The notes under the pieces are model-generated. The model did no database searches. It was not told the DNA's origin and was given only the letters and a program-made list of their open reading frames with translations. A program made the translations under genes and the position numbers. This document shows, piece after piece, positions 1 to 9,050 of a DNA stretch of 64,000 bases. Position 1 is the stretch's first letter. Every line of letters starts with the position of its first letter. Source of the stretch: Pseudomonadota bacterium. Lineage in GTDB: Bacteria; Pseudomonadota; Alphaproteobacteria; Rhizobiales; Rhizobiaceae. The DNA is taken from positions 1 through 64,000 of the forward strand of contig JAEWDP010000099.1 in assembly GCA_023390055.1 (NCBI GenBank), written 5' to 3'.

Positions 1-638
1 GGTTCTATGACGGCGTACCAGACATTCCGAAGAATATCCGGGAGCAATGGATCGAGTTGGCGAAGGAGCGCAGCCTTATCGGTGATGTTGATCTCACAGG
101 GGGTGTGACGGAGGAAGGGTATTCTCCGCTGGAAGCAATGTGGGGCAGACCGACTGTCGACATCAACGGTATCGTCGGTGGCAATCAGGGTCCCGGGGAA
201 CGGTCGGTTCTTCCAGGGTCCGCCAGTGCTCGCTTATCCTTTAGACTGGTTGCCGGCCAGGAGCCGGAAATCATCAGACAACGGTTCCGAAGTCATGTCA
301 AAGCTCGCCTTCCTGAGGGGTGCCGAGTGGAATTTGAAGGTTCTGGTGGAAGCGCAGCCGTTGTTTTATCGCAGGAAAGCAAATTCCTGAAGGCCTCGTC
401 GCGTGGCCTGGAGGAAGAATGGGGCAGGCCCGCAGTGCTTCGCGCAACCGGTGGTGCCATTCCGCTTGTGGAGCAGTTCAGTCGCGGACTGGGCGCTGAA
501 TGTGTCGTCATCGGATTCATTTTACCTGGTGACGCCATCCATGCACCGGATGAACGCTATGATACCGAACGCCTCCGAAAAGGGGTGCGGAGTTGGGTAA
601 GAATTTTCGAACAGATACGGCAAGGTATCGAGGTCTGA
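1..638 (+). CDS. M20 family amidohydrolase/peptidase, C-terminal part (5' end outside window)
   Basis: An open frame runs from the first bases of the window (codons starting at position 3) to a TGA at 636-638, so the gene begins upstream. The visible part of about 210 residues includes the dimerisation (lid) domain, with a GGNQGPGERSVLP-like stretch, and the C-terminal catalytic lobe ending in GDAIHAPDERYD. This is the pattern of M20 dipeptidases and N-acyl amino acid deacylases, where the late His near the C-terminus binds metal. M20 enzymes are cytoplasmic di-zinc hydrolases that cleave peptides or N-acyl amino acids. The gene lies 11 bases upstream of an aspartase-family gene on the same strand, so an N-acyl- or peptidyl-aspartate substrate is possible. 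The substrate cannot be read from sequence. Confidence 0.85.
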   Translation, partial: FYDGVPDIPKNIREQWIELAKERSLIGDVDLTGGVTEEGYSPLEAMWGRPTVDINGIVGGNQGPGERSVLPGSASARLSFRLVAGQEPEIIRQRFRSHVKARLPEGCRVEFEGSGGSAAVVLSQESKFLKASSRGLEEEWGRPAVLRATGGAIPLVEQFSRGLGAECVVIGFILPGDAIHAPDERYDTERLRKGVRSWVRIFEQIRQGIEV

Positions 639-649
639 TCGTGGAGGAT

Positions 650-2104
650 ATGCTCACCGTAACGACCCGCCGCGAAGAGGATGCACTCGGCGTGCGGTTC
701 ATCCCTGACGATATTTCCTATGGAATTCAGACGATGCGCGCAGTCGAGAACTTCTCGATCTCTGGCCGGACTATCGCGGATATCGAAGGTTTCGTGCCTG
801 CGATCATTCTGATCAAGCAGGCTGCCGCAATAGCTAACAGTCGCGCGGGTGGGCTTGATCCAGCCATTGCAGAGGCTATCGTGACGGCAGCCTCGGAGCA
901 ATTGGCTGATGCCAGTGCCAAGAACTATCCAGTTGATATATATCACGGCGGCGGTGGCACGGCCGCCAATATGAATGTCAACGAGGTGTTGGCGAACCGT
1001 GCCAGCGAAATCCTCACTGGCCGGAAAGGGCCAGATCCGGTTCATCCCAATACCCATGCAAATATGTCGCAATCCACCAACGACGTCATCCCTGCAGCAA
1101 TGAAGATGGCCGTTGGCTCAGAACTTCGGTCTCTGCGGGCAGTTTTGGACCTTCTCGCAGATGTCTTGAAGGAGAAGGAAAGGACGTTGGCAAGCACCGT
1201 GAAGCTGGCACGAACCTGTCTGCAAGACGCACTTCCCATCACCTTTGGCCAACAGTTTTCGGGGTATCGTTCAGCTTTCGAGCGTCAGTCGTGCGAACTG
1301 AAGGTTCTGGAAAGCGCCTGTCTCGGACTGCCGCTCGGTGCGACGGCGGTTGGTACCAGTTTTGGCGCCTCCGCGAGTTATCGCGAGTTTGTCTTCGAGG
1401 AACTTTGCGCGTTGACCGGCATGGATTATCATGTCGAAGAGAACCTGTTCGATGCTCTCCAGAACGCCGATTGCTGGATACGCATCTCGGCAAGCCTCAA
1501 GGCCATCGCGGTTACGCTTTCCAAGCTGTCGGCTGATCTAAGATTGATGTCTTCGGGCCCACGCGCCGGGCTTGGCGAGATTACATTGCCGGCGGTGCAG
1601 CCTGGCTCGTCGATCATGCCGGGCAAGGTTAATCCGGTCATGCCGGAAATGATGATGCAGGTGGCATTTCGAGTGATCGGCAACGATGTGACTGTGACCC
1701 GTGCTGCCGAAGGCGAACTCGATCTCAATGTGTGGGAATCCATCATTCTGGACGCATTGAGCGAGTCTATTCGTCTCATGCGTCGCGCCGTCCCGCTTTT
1801 TGTCTCTGGCTGCGTCGCCGGAATTGAGATGAACCCAGATCGCGGGTACGCCGATGCTACCAGGTCAATCTCGCTTTCGGCCGCCCTGGCTTCGATATAC
1901 GGTTATCCATCGGCCTCTACAGTCGCCAAGCACGCGGAAGCTCGAGGCATTTCGGTACCGCATTCTGCCGTTGAATGTGGGCTTATGAGCCAGGCCGAAG
2001 CTGATACCCTCTTTGCGGATATCTCGGTATTCGCGGATGCTGAGCGGTCGGAACGTGTGATCGCTGCCTTCAGGAAAGCAGTCTTACATCGTGCGGTCTT
2101 GTAA
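650..2104 (+). CDS. aspA: Aspartase/fumarase-superfamily lyase, probably aspartate ammonia-lyase
   Basis: This 484-residue protein matches the aspartase/fumarase class II superfamily from end to end. The N-terminus has the R-x-E-x-D-x-LG pattern, an NVNEVLANRA segment and the SQSTNDVIP substrate loop, and the catalytic serine loop GSSIMPGKVNP lies at about residue 323. Aspartase converts aspartate to fumarate and ammonia in the cytoplasm. The ATG at 650 is chosen because homologues begin there. A GGAGG at 643-647 sits unusually close to it, and an in-frame GTG at 641 and ATG at 593 (overlapping the M20 gene) are alternatives. Close coupling to the M20 hydrolase suggests a two-step route from an N-substituted aspartate to fumarate. 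Other superfamily lyases acting on amino-dicarboxylates cannot be excluded. Confidence 0.85.
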   Translation: MLTVTTRREEDALGVRFIPDDISYGIQTMRAVENFSISGRTIADIEGFVPAIILIKQAAAIANSRAGGLDPAIAEAIVTAASEQLADASAKNYPVDIYHGGGGTAANMNVNEVLANRASEILTGRKGPDPVHPNTHANMSQSTNDVIPAAMKMAVGSELRSLRAVLDLLADVLKEKERTLASTVKLARTCLQDALPITFGQQFSGYRSAFERQSCELKVLESACLGLPLGATAVGTSFGASASYREFVFEELCALTGMDYHVEENLFDALQNADCWIRISASLKAIAVTLSKLSADLRLMSSGPRAGLGEITLPAVQPGSSIMPGKVNPVMPEMMMQVAFRVIGNDVTVTRAAEGELDLNVWESIILDALSESIRLMRRAVPLFVSGCVAGIEMNPDRGYADATRSISLSAALASIYGYPSASTVAKHAEARGISVPHSAVECGLMSQAEADTLFADISVFADAERSERVIAAFRKAVLHRAVL

Positions 2105-2155
2105 AGGATGGAATTTGTCTACCATCTCTCGCGGCGAACAGCGCTATTCAGGCCC

Positions 2156-3205
2156 TCATTCTTTGCGAGATGGCTGCTTGGCATAGTCCGGCACCTGAAA
2201 CCGACGGCGATAACTCCCTGGAGCCAAACCCGTTACCCTCTTGAACAATCGGCGGAAGAATGCCGGCTCCTCATAGCCCACCTGCCAGCTAATTTCGTCC
2301 ACGGATGCCTCGGTCCGCTCCAGCCGGCGCTTGGCCTCCTCAATCCTAAGGCGTTGGACGTAGGCAATCGGGCTCATACCCGTTGCCTGCGTGAAGCGCC
2401 GCTTGAAAGTCCGTTCTGTCAGACCCGCTCGCTTGACCATCTCCTCCAGTGAGTTGGCGACGGAGAAATGGCTGGAAAGCCAGTCCTGCGCGGTCTGGAT
2501 CGCCCGGTCGCCATGGTCTCGCCTGCCTTCGAAGACCATGTAAGGTGCGAGCCCGTCCTGGTGCCATTGCAGTGCGAAATAGCGAGCCACGGTCTGCGCG
2601 GCTGTTGCGCCCGCATGCCGGGCGATAAGGTAGAGCACCAGATCGTGCCAAGTCATCGAAGCGCCCGAGGTGATTAGTTCATTACGCTGGCCAGCAACCA
2701 CCAGTACTTGCTCCGGGTGGATCGACACCTGAGGATAGGCGGTCCGAAAGGTCGTCGCATAACCGAAATGGACCGTGGCATCCGCGCCGTCGAAGACACC
2801 GGTTTCAGCAAGGAGGAAGATGCCGGAACAGGCGGAACAGATCAGCGCACCCTTCTGGTGCATACTTCGACACCAATCCACCAGTTCTGGATAGCGGCCC
2901 TTCGCCCACCCCCCGGCGGCCAGCACCACCGATGGCACGATGACGATATCGCTACCGTCGATCTCCGAGATCGGCCGCTGCACCGTGGTAGGCACGCCAC
3001 TTGCAAGTATCAGCGGACCTGCGCGCTCGCCGACGATCTCGACGTGAAAGGGCGGCGTCTTCGGGATGTCTGCATCCGCCGGTACGATAGCGAAGGCATT
3101 CATCACGTCGAAGATGCCGCTCAGCGTCGAAATCGCCGCCTCCGGCAGCGCGACGAGGCTGACATGCAGCGGCTGCGCCCCTCTGTTCTTTTCACCGTCC
3201 GGCAT
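2156..3205 (-). CDS. GlxA-type transcriptional regulator (DJ-1/PfpI domain plus AraC helix-turn-helix)
   Basis: The protein of about 349 residues has a DJ-1/PfpI-like N-terminal domain (roughly residues 10-190) with the nucleophile-elbow sequence CSACSGIFLLAE. It ends in an AraC/XylS DNA-binding domain (about 220-325) with the typical LTERTFKRRFTQATGMSP and VGYEEPAFFRRLFKRVTG helices. Members are ligand-sensing activators, often near amino acid or carnitine/choline metabolism. The start at 3205 (MPDGEKN) is preferred because the longer frame to 3262 adds a basic, non-conserved extension. It is divergent from the methyltransferase at 3383 with about 180 bases between them, so that gene is a plausible target. 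Confidence 0.9.
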   Translation of the reverse strand: MPDGEKNRGAQPLHVSLVALPEAAISTLSGIFDVMNAFAIVPADADIPKTPPFHVEIVGERAGPLILASGVPTTVQRPISEIDGSDIVIVPSVVLAAGGWAKGRYPELVDWCRSMHQKGALICSACSGIFLLAETGVFDGADATVHFGYATTFRTAYPQVSIHPEQVLVVAGQRNELITSGASMTWHDLVLYLIARHAGATAAQTVARYFALQWHQDGLAPYMVFEGRRDHGDRAIQTAQDWLSSHFSVANSLEEMVKRAGLTERTFKRRFTQATGMSPIAYVQRLRIEEAKRRLERTEASVDEISWQVGYEEPAFFRRLFKRVTGLAPGSYRRRFQVPDYAKQPSRKE

Positions 3206-3382
3206 ACCCACAATCCGTCCTTGGCGGCGACCACGATACGCTCGAAGTTCGCACAGCGCCATGCTGGATCGTCCCCGATGGCGCAGATGGCCCGATTGTG
3301 GCTCGCACCGCTCTGCCGTCTGCCTTCTCTGCCTGCAATGATCTCGCCACCTCGAACGGGGTTTTCAACCAGGAGAAATAAC

Positions 3383-4459
3383 ATGGATATCGTACAAACC
3401 AGGACCATCGACAGCGCCAAACTGGATAAGTTTGTTGACCGCGTCGTCAGCGACCTTTCGGCAGGCTACGGCGGCGTGATGGTCAGCCTCGGCCATCGGC
3501 TCGGCCTCTACAAGGCCATGGCCGATCGTGGGCCGCTGACGTCTCGCGAGATCGCCGCCCGCGCCGGCTGCGCCGAGCGCTATGTTCGCGAATGGCTGAA
3601 CTCGCAGGTCGCGGGTGACTATGTCACCTACCATGCCGTCAGCGGCACCTATGAACTCACGTTAGAACAGGCCTTTGTGCTGGCGAACGAGGAGAGCCCG
3701 GTTTTCATCCCGAACGCCTGGGCGACGCCAGCCTCCATGTGGGCCGACGAGGACAAGGCTGTCGAGGCTTTCCGTACCGGTGCTGGCATTCCTTGGGGCG
3801 ACCATGACGGCCGTCTCTTCTGCGGCGTCGCCTCCTTCTACCGCAACGCGTATCGCGCGAGCCTCGTGCCGGAATGGCTGCCGGCACTCGACGGAGTGTC
3901 GGCAAAGCTGAATGCAGGCGCTCTTGTCGCCGATATCGGCTGCGGCCACGGCCACTCGACCGTGCTGATGGCGGAAGCCTTTCCCGGATCAAGGTTCCAC
4001 GGCTTCGATACGCATGACAAGTCAGTGCTTCAGGCTCGGAAAGTGGCAGGCGAAGCCGGCGTTTCTGGCCGGACAACCTTCTCCACCGCGCGCGCGGAGA
4101 ACTTCCCGGGAACCGGCTATGACCTCATCTGCTTCTTCGACTGCCTACATGACATGGGAAATCCTGTGGCAGCCGCCACTCATGCGGCCAAGGCACTTGA
4201 TAAGGACGGTACCGTAATGCTGGTCGAACCTTTTGCCAATGATCGAGTGGAGGACAACATCTCGCCCGTCGGCCGGCTCTACTATGCAGCCTCGACGACA
4301 ATCTGCTGTGCCCATGCGATCTCGGATGGTGGTCACACGGTCCTGGGGGCTCAGGCGGGCGAGGCAAGGCTCAAGGGCATTTTCCGCAAGGCGGGTTTCA
4401 CCCGGTTTCGCCGGGCCATGCAAACGCCCTTCAACCTGATTCTGGAAGCCCGCCTCTGA
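3383..4459 (+). CDS. SAM-dependent class I methyltransferase with N-terminal winged-helix domain
   Basis: This 358-residue protein has an N-terminal winged-helix dimerisation segment (about residues 25-95, including AERYVREWLNSQV). A Rossmann methyltransferase domain follows, with motif I ADIGCGHGHS at about residue 177 and the acidic end of strand 2 at FHGFD. Relatives resemble mycobacterial Rv2258c-like and small-molecule O/N-methyltransferases, so a metabolite rather than DNA or RNA is the likely substrate. The ATG at 3383 has an AGGAG at 3371-3375. The frame is open far upstream, to 2708, but that part lies antisense to the GlxA-type gene and is not coding. The gene is divergent from that regulator, which may control it. 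Confidence 0.88.
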   Translation: MDIVQTRTIDSAKLDKFVDRVVSDLSAGYGGVMVSLGHRLGLYKAMADRGPLTSREIAARAGCAERYVREWLNSQVAGDYVTYHAVSGTYELTLEQAFVLANEESPVFIPNAWATPASMWADEDKAVEAFRTGAGIPWGDHDGRLFCGVASFYRNAYRASLVPEWLPALDGVSAKLNAGALVADIGCGHGHSTVLMAEAFPGSRFHGFDTHDKSVLQARKVAGEAGVSGRTTFSTARAENFPGTGYDLICFFDCLHDMGNPVAAATHAAKALDKDGTVMLVEPFANDRVEDNISPVGRLYYAASTTICCAHAISDGGHTVLGAQAGEARLKGIFRKAGFTRFRRAMQTPFNLILEARL

Positions 4460-4647
4460 TCCAATCACACTGATAACGCCGGTCGATCGATGCAGGCACC
4501 GTGATTGCAACGGAGTCTGCATCGTCTTACGTCCGTCATGTGACGAGGCTGGGCCAGTGATCCAAAGCGGAAGCAATGGTTCATTGTCAGCGGCCCTGTT
4601 ATGGGTCGCGGTATATGACATGTTTTCCAATGAAATCATTTGTTTTT

Positions 4648-4723
<76 letters not shown>

Positions 4724-4774
4724 GCCGCAAGCCGACGATCAATTCTTCCGTCGACGTGTGAGCGCGTATAAAGG

Positions 4775-4799
4775 GGAACTATTGGCTTGTCTAGCGGTT
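4775..4799 (+). promoter_or_regulatory. Possible EcfG (general stress sigma) promoter
   Basis: GGAAC at 4775-4779 is followed after 15 bases by CGGTT at 4795-4799, close to the alphaproteobacterial EcfG pattern GGAAC-N16/17-CGTT. It lies about 200 bases upstream of the small gene at 5001. The spacing is slightly off, so this is a weak call. Confidence 0.3.
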
Positions 4800-5000
4800 C
4801 ATCTAAAATAATTTCGCACATGCGAAATTGCCAGCTGGAGGACCATGCGTGCCTGAATCAAAATCCACCGATCATTCGATGCTGCAGATCTAAAGCCGAG
4901 CTGTCGATGAAGGATGATTGTTGTTTTGATGTCGGACCATCTGGTCGAAAGTCTGCTTGCCAGTGCTGCCAGCAGCCACAACAAACCGAGAGAGGTCGCG

Positions 5001-5240
5001 ATGACATACCAGGAACAGTCGAAGCGGGAAAACATCACGGATGTCCGCAAAATCGCTGAAGAATACATGCGCCTGGGTGGTCGACGCAAATCGAAGATCG
5101 ACGATAACATCACTCGAGTACGCGCGTGGGAAGATGACCCACCCGAGGCGGAAGCATTCTGGGTCGAGCATATCCAGCCGCTTGACGAGGAGACACGCAG
5201 GAATGTCGAGTTCTTCCTGCCAAGCATAAACCATCCGTGA
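5001..5240 (+). CDS. Small conserved-type protein of unknown function
   Basis: This 79-residue, strongly charged protein has no signal peptide or membrane segment. The ATG at 5001 follows a GAGAGAGG ribosome-binding stretch a few bases upstream. A longer frame from 4914 adds a hydrophobic extension without a good ribosome site. Sequence features are a basic patch (GGRRKSK) and an acidic C-terminal half ending in PSINHP. I do not recognise a family. A possible EcfG-type promoter upstream, and the resemblance in size and composition to the stress-cluster proteins at 15-16 kb, hint at a stress-related role, but that is inference. Confidence 0.6.
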   Translation: MTYQEQSKRENITDVRKIAEEYMRLGGRRKSKIDDNITRVRAWEDDPPEAEAFWVEHIQPLDEETRRNVEFFLPSINHP

Positions 5241-5470
5241 TCAGGGTTTGCGAAAGATCAGAAAGTTGGAATGCGCCAATATCCGTGGGATTTATTGGTT
5301 CAGGTGAGACATCTGCATTGTCAGTCTGCACGTAACCTGGAGGTGCTTGAATCTGTCGCGAGCGCCTGCAGGCATAGAAACGGAATTGTTTGAGCGGGAA
5401 TGAGGACTATTTGATCTCAGGGGAATGTCTATGAGTGTCCGGCTCATTCAAGACATTCGGTTCCTTGCGG

Positions 5471-5815
5471 TCAGCAGAGTGTCAGCCAGAAGACCCCGGC
5501 AAAGGTGAAGGGGATCGCAAACAGGGCAGCCAGCCACACCTTGTATGCGACGTCGTGTGCGAAGGTCCTGGCTGAACCGTCCGATCGGGCATCTCCACCT
5601 TGACGGCCCGTCATCATGAAGGCCGCTGCCGCAACTACCAAGAAGATCAGCATGAAGACCACAAGTGCCAGTCTTTGAACCGATAGCCCGGCAAAGCCCT
5701 GTACGCTGTCCCAGCCTAAACGGCAGCCAGTAGCCTGCAGAGCGTACATCGCCACGAAGATGGCGCTCCAGAGCAGGAAGCCCGTGAGGATCAAGAGCAG
5801 GGGACGACGTGTCAT
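5471..5815 (-). CDS. Small membrane protein of the alternative cytochrome oxidase operon
   Basis: This 114-residue protein has three predicted membrane helices: residues about 5-28, 45-68 and 92-113. Its start overlaps the stop of the fused oxidase subunit I-III by four bases (5812-5815), showing translational coupling. Small membrane proteins at the end of aa3-type oxidase operons usually help assembly or form a subunit IV-like partner. No heme- or copper-ligand motif is visible. The function is inferred from position only. Confidence 0.7.
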   Translation of the reverse strand: MTRRPLLLILTGFLLWSAIFVAMYALQATGCRLGWDSVQGFAGLSVQRLALVVFMLIFLVVAAAAFMMTGRQGGDARSDGSARTFAHDVAYKVWLAALFAIPFTFAGVFWLTLC

Positions 5816-8325
5816 GGCGTAGTCCCGGTTGTGAGGGCGGCGATCAGGATGGGGAAAACGGCGGCAGTCACACCCAGGGCCGCGCTATAAGTGTGCCAGA
5901 TCTCACCCAGCCGCAAATCGAGGCTGCGTTTGTATGAAACCAGACCGGCACGGATCCGCCAAATACCATAACCGGCAATTATCATACTGACGATGTTGTG
6001 CAGACCGGCATAAACGAGGACGACGAAAACGGAAGCCGATGCAGCGTGAGCGTGTGGGTCCGGGACCGATTGGCTCATCCAGAAGAGTACTGAACCAGCA
6101 GCCGCATTCGAAATGACAGCCAGGGCAAGCCAGGTCGTCGCGGCTTGCCCAGCTTTTGCAGCCATTCGTCCGGAAATCGCAGCTACCCCCAATGATGCCG
6201 TGACGATGAGCGGCATGACAGCATCAACTGGAAGTGCAGCTTTCGGTGGCCAGTTCGGCGCAGAAATCCAGAGGAAGAGGCTGCCGAACAAGAGTGATAT
6301 GAAGGCTGTCAGATCAGCGATCACCGTCAGGACCGTTGCCCACCATGAGGGCGGACGCTGTGCCCGCATGTGTGGGGTCTGTTTTTCTCCGTGCCCGATT
6401 TCCATCATGTCGGCGTCTTGCTTCAGGGCCGTGTCAGGTGTCCACGCTAGAAAGACGATCACGATCACAACCAATGCCAGCGGCGCAAACCAGTAAAGCT
6501 TGAGGAGGAAGAGGAGAAAGAAGGCAGCGGTTGCGACGGCTGCAACGAACGGCAAATACGTCCGGTGCGGCAAGGTGATGAGCTGTTGCGGTCGCCCCGT
6601 CACGATATCGACGCCCAAGATTTCCATGCGGTCGTTGCGTGTGAAACCGAGATAGCCTTTGCCAGCCGCAAGTTGCGGCCCAATCGTTTCAGGATCAAGC
6701 GTGTCAGCGCGTCGATCGATCGTCGGCAAAGAGGCGAAGCTGTAGGATGGCGGTGGGGTAGGTGTTGCCCATTCAAGCGTCCTGGCCGACCAGGGATTGC
6801 GGCGGAATGGGCGTCCGAAACGCATGATCAGGACAAAATCGATCGCGACGAGGGCGAAGCCCATCGCCATGACGAAGCTTCCCATGGAGGAGATGAAATT
6901 GAGGCTTTCCCACCCGGATTCCGCAGGATACGCGAAGACGCGTCGCGGCATGCCTCTCAATCCCGTCAGATGCATCATGAAGAACGTCACGTTGAAGCCC
7001 GTGAAGATCATCCAGAAGGCGGCATGGGAAAGATGCTGGACGGGTTTGCGGCCGCTCACATGCGGCAGCCAGTAATAGGCTGCGGCAAGCAGTGGGAAGA
7101 TGAAGCCACCAACCAGAACGTAGTGCAGATGTGCCACCACGAAGTGGGTGTCATGCGCCTGCCAGTCGAACGGTACCATAGCCAGCATGACACCGGTCAG
7201 CCCGCCGATCACGAAGACGAAAAAGAAGCCGAACACGTGTAGCATCGGGATGGAAAATCGGGGGCGTCCCTGAGTGAGCGTTGCGAGCCACGCGAAGATC
7301 TGGATTGCTGTCGGGATGGCGACAAGTGCACTTGCTGCTGAGAAGAAGGAAAGGGCGACGTGCGGAATGCCCACCGTGTACATGTGGTGGACCCATAATC
7401 CAAAGGAGAGAAAAGCCATCGCAACGAGGCTGGCAATAATCATGCGGTAGCCTGAAAGCGTTGTTGCTGCAATCACGGGGATGATTGTGGACAATACGCC
7501 GGCAGCAGGCAGGAAGATGATATAGACTTCGGGGTGCCCGAAAAGCCAGAAGAGATGCTGCCACAGTAGGGGATCGCCGCCGCGCCCCGGATCGAAGAAG
7601 GGCAGATCGAATGCGCGCTCGAGTTCCAGAAGGATGGAGCCGAGGATCAATGGTGGAAAACCGACGAGCATCATGGTCGCGACGACAAGCATGTACCAGG
7701 CAAAGATCGGCATCTTTTCAAGCGACATTTGCGGCGCTCTGAGCATCAGGATCGTGACGATGATCTCGATCGCTGCTGAGAGAGCAGAGATCTCGACAAA
7801 GGTTATTCCGAGAAGCCAGATGTCCGAGTTTATCCCCGGCGTATAAACTGATGAGGACAACGGGGGATACATGAACCATCCGCTTGATGGCGCAACACCG
7901 CCAAGAAGGGCGATGATCAACATGCTTCCACCCAGAAGATAGCACCAGTAGCCGTATGCGCTCATTCTTGGAAATGCGAGGTCACGTGTCCCGAGAAGCT
8001 TTGGGAGCAGATAGATTGCCAGTCCTTCGAACAGCGGAATGGCAAAGAGGAACATCATGATCGAACCATGCATGGTGAAGACCTGGGCATATTGCTCGGC
8101 ATCCATGAACGCGGTCCGGCTTGAAGCGAGCTGTGTGCGGATCAGCATTGCGAGCAGGCCGCCGATCGCAAAGAAGACGATAGCGGTGACCATGAAGCGC
8201 TTGCCGATGGTATTGTGATTGACAGCAGCCAGACGCCCCCATCCGGGCTTTGTCGCCCACGTCCGTTCAAGGGCATGATGCAGGGCAATCGGCGAGTGAT
8301 GATGATCCGGTTCGTTTGTCATCAT
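5812..8325 (-). CDS. Cytochrome c oxidase, fused subunits I and III (heme-copper oxidase)
   Basis: The 837-residue protein joins a subunit I domain (about residues 1-560) to a subunit III-like membrane domain (about 640-837). Subunit I ligands are all visible: the first heme His in MHGSIMMF, the cross-linked CuB His-Tyr site in GHPEVYI, the CuB pair HHMYTVG, and HDTHFVVAHLHYV carrying the other heme ligands. The enzyme reduces oxygen to water at the inner membrane with electrons from cytochrome c. It lies directly downstream of subunit II (the ATGATGA overlap makes the first ATG ambiguous by one codon) and upstream of a small membrane protein. Fused I-III oxidases are known in bacteria. Here the fusion probably forms the oxidase core of a secondary respiratory branch. 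Confidence 0.95.
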   Translation of the reverse strand: MMTNEPDHHHSPIALHHALERTWATKPGWGRLAAVNHNTIGKRFMVTAIVFFAIGGLLAMLIRTQLASSRTAFMDAEQYAQVFTMHGSIMMFLFAIPLFEGLAIYLLPKLLGTRDLAFPRMSAYGYWCYLLGGSMLIIALLGGVAPSSGWFMYPPLSSSVYTPGINSDIWLLGITFVEISALSAAIEIIVTILMLRAPQMSLEKMPIFAWYMLVVATMMLVGFPPLILGSILLELERAFDLPFFDPGRGGDPLLWQHLFWLFGHPEVYIIFLPAAGVLSTIIPVIAATTLSGYRMIIASLVAMAFLSFGLWVHHMYTVGIPHVALSFFSAASALVAIPTAIQIFAWLATLTQGRPRFSIPMLHVFGFFFVFVIGGLTGVMLAMVPFDWQAHDTHFVVAHLHYVLVGGFIFPLLAAAYYWLPHVSGRKPVQHLSHAAFWMIFTGFNVTFFMMHLTGLRGMPRRVFAYPAESGWESLNFISSMGSFVMAMGFALVAIDFVLIMRFGRPFRRNPWSARTLEWATPTPPPSYSFASLPTIDRRADTLDPETIGPQLAAGKGYLGFTRNDRMEILGVDIVTGRPQQLITLPHRTYLPFVAAVATAAFFLLFLLKLYWFAPLALVVIVIVFLAWTPDTALKQDADMMEIGHGEKQTPHMRAQRPPSWWATVLTVIADLTAFISLLFGSLFLWISAPNWPPKAALPVDAVMPLIVTASLGVAAISGRMAAKAGQAATTWLALAVISNAAAGSVLFWMSQSVPDPHAHAASASVFVVLVYAGLHNIVSMIIAGYGIWRIRAGLVSYKRSLDLRLGEIWHTYSAALGVTAAVFPILIAALTTGTTP

Positions 8326-8990
8326 TGCATCGCCCTGGTGGTCAAGAATGCTGCATAGTCTTCCGGCGCGTGTGCGCGCACTTCAAAATGCATGGCTGCA
8401 TGGCCGGTGCCGCAATATTCTGAGCATATGCCACCAAATCGTCCTGGCCGATCAGCTCGCAACCGAATATAGGTCGTATGCCCGGGAATGGCATCAATCT
8501 TGCCACCGAGACGCGGGATCCAGAAGCTGTGGATGACGTCCGAGCTGACGACCGCGACCTCCACGGTTTTGCCAGCCGGAATATGGAGGATGCCTTCCGT
8601 GGGTGCCACACCGGGACTGTCGGAATAGGAAAAGCGCCATTGCCACATCATTGCGTGGGCCTGGACCTGCAACAGGTTCGCAGGCGAAGGACCGGCGCCG
8701 CGTAACAGATATTCGCCCTGCCAGAAGCTATAGAATGTGAGCAATGCCAGGAGTGGCAGAGGCATTGCGATCCCGCCGCCCAGAATCCAGAACCGTGGCG
8801 AAAGGCTGCGGCCAAATCGCGGTAGGAAAAGGGCGGCCATGAAGAGCCCCATTACCAACAGGAACAGAAATACGGACGCCGTCAGCATGACCCACCAGAG
8901 CCGTGCCGTAGACGCGGAAGATGGCCCAGCCGGGTCGAGTGCTGAAAGGTCACCGGAGCAGCTTCCGAGCAAAACGGAACATCCAGACAC
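8322..8990 (-). CDS. Cytochrome c oxidase subunit II (lipoprotein-type, CuA site); start uncertain
   Basis: The C-terminal cupredoxin domain carries the complete CuA site CSEYCGTGHAAMHF (Cys, Cys, His and Met ligands). It follows two membrane helices (beginning LWWVMLTASVFLFLLV and WILGGGIAMPLPLLALL). Just before them is a lipobox-like VLLGSC, so the mature protein is probably a lipoprotein. The start is not clear. There is no in-frame ATG between the lipobox and the divergent DUF2231 gene, and the GTG at 8990 gives only a very short signal sequence with no ribosome site. In-frame ATGs farther up lie antisense inside DUF2231. The expected signal-peptide residues continue in frame upstream (RHWFRAALVSG), so a rare start such as ATA at 9029 is possible. 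The stop overlaps the start of the I-III fusion. Confidence 0.85.
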   Translation of the reverse strand: MSGCSVLLGSCSGDLSALDPAGPSSASTARLWWVMLTASVFLFLLVMGLFMAALFLPRFGRSLSPRFWILGGGIAMPLPLLALLTFYSFWQGEYLLRGAGPSPANLLQVQAHAMMWQWRFSYSDSPGVAPTEGILHIPAGKTVEVAVVSSDVIHSFWIPRLGGKIDAIPGHTTYIRLRADRPGRFGGICSEYCGTGHAAMHFEVRAHAPEDYAAFLTTRAMQ

Positions 8991-9050
8991 AAGTGCTGCG
9001 CGGAACCAATGTCTCGATCCGAGGATTATTGCCGCAAAAGGAGACGAGCC

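Noticed and set aside
2708..3382. Long N-terminal extension of the methyltransferase frame
   Set aside because: It lies antisense to the GlxA-type regulator, has low-complexity basic composition and no ribosome site. The conserved protein starts at 3383 with AGGAG in front.
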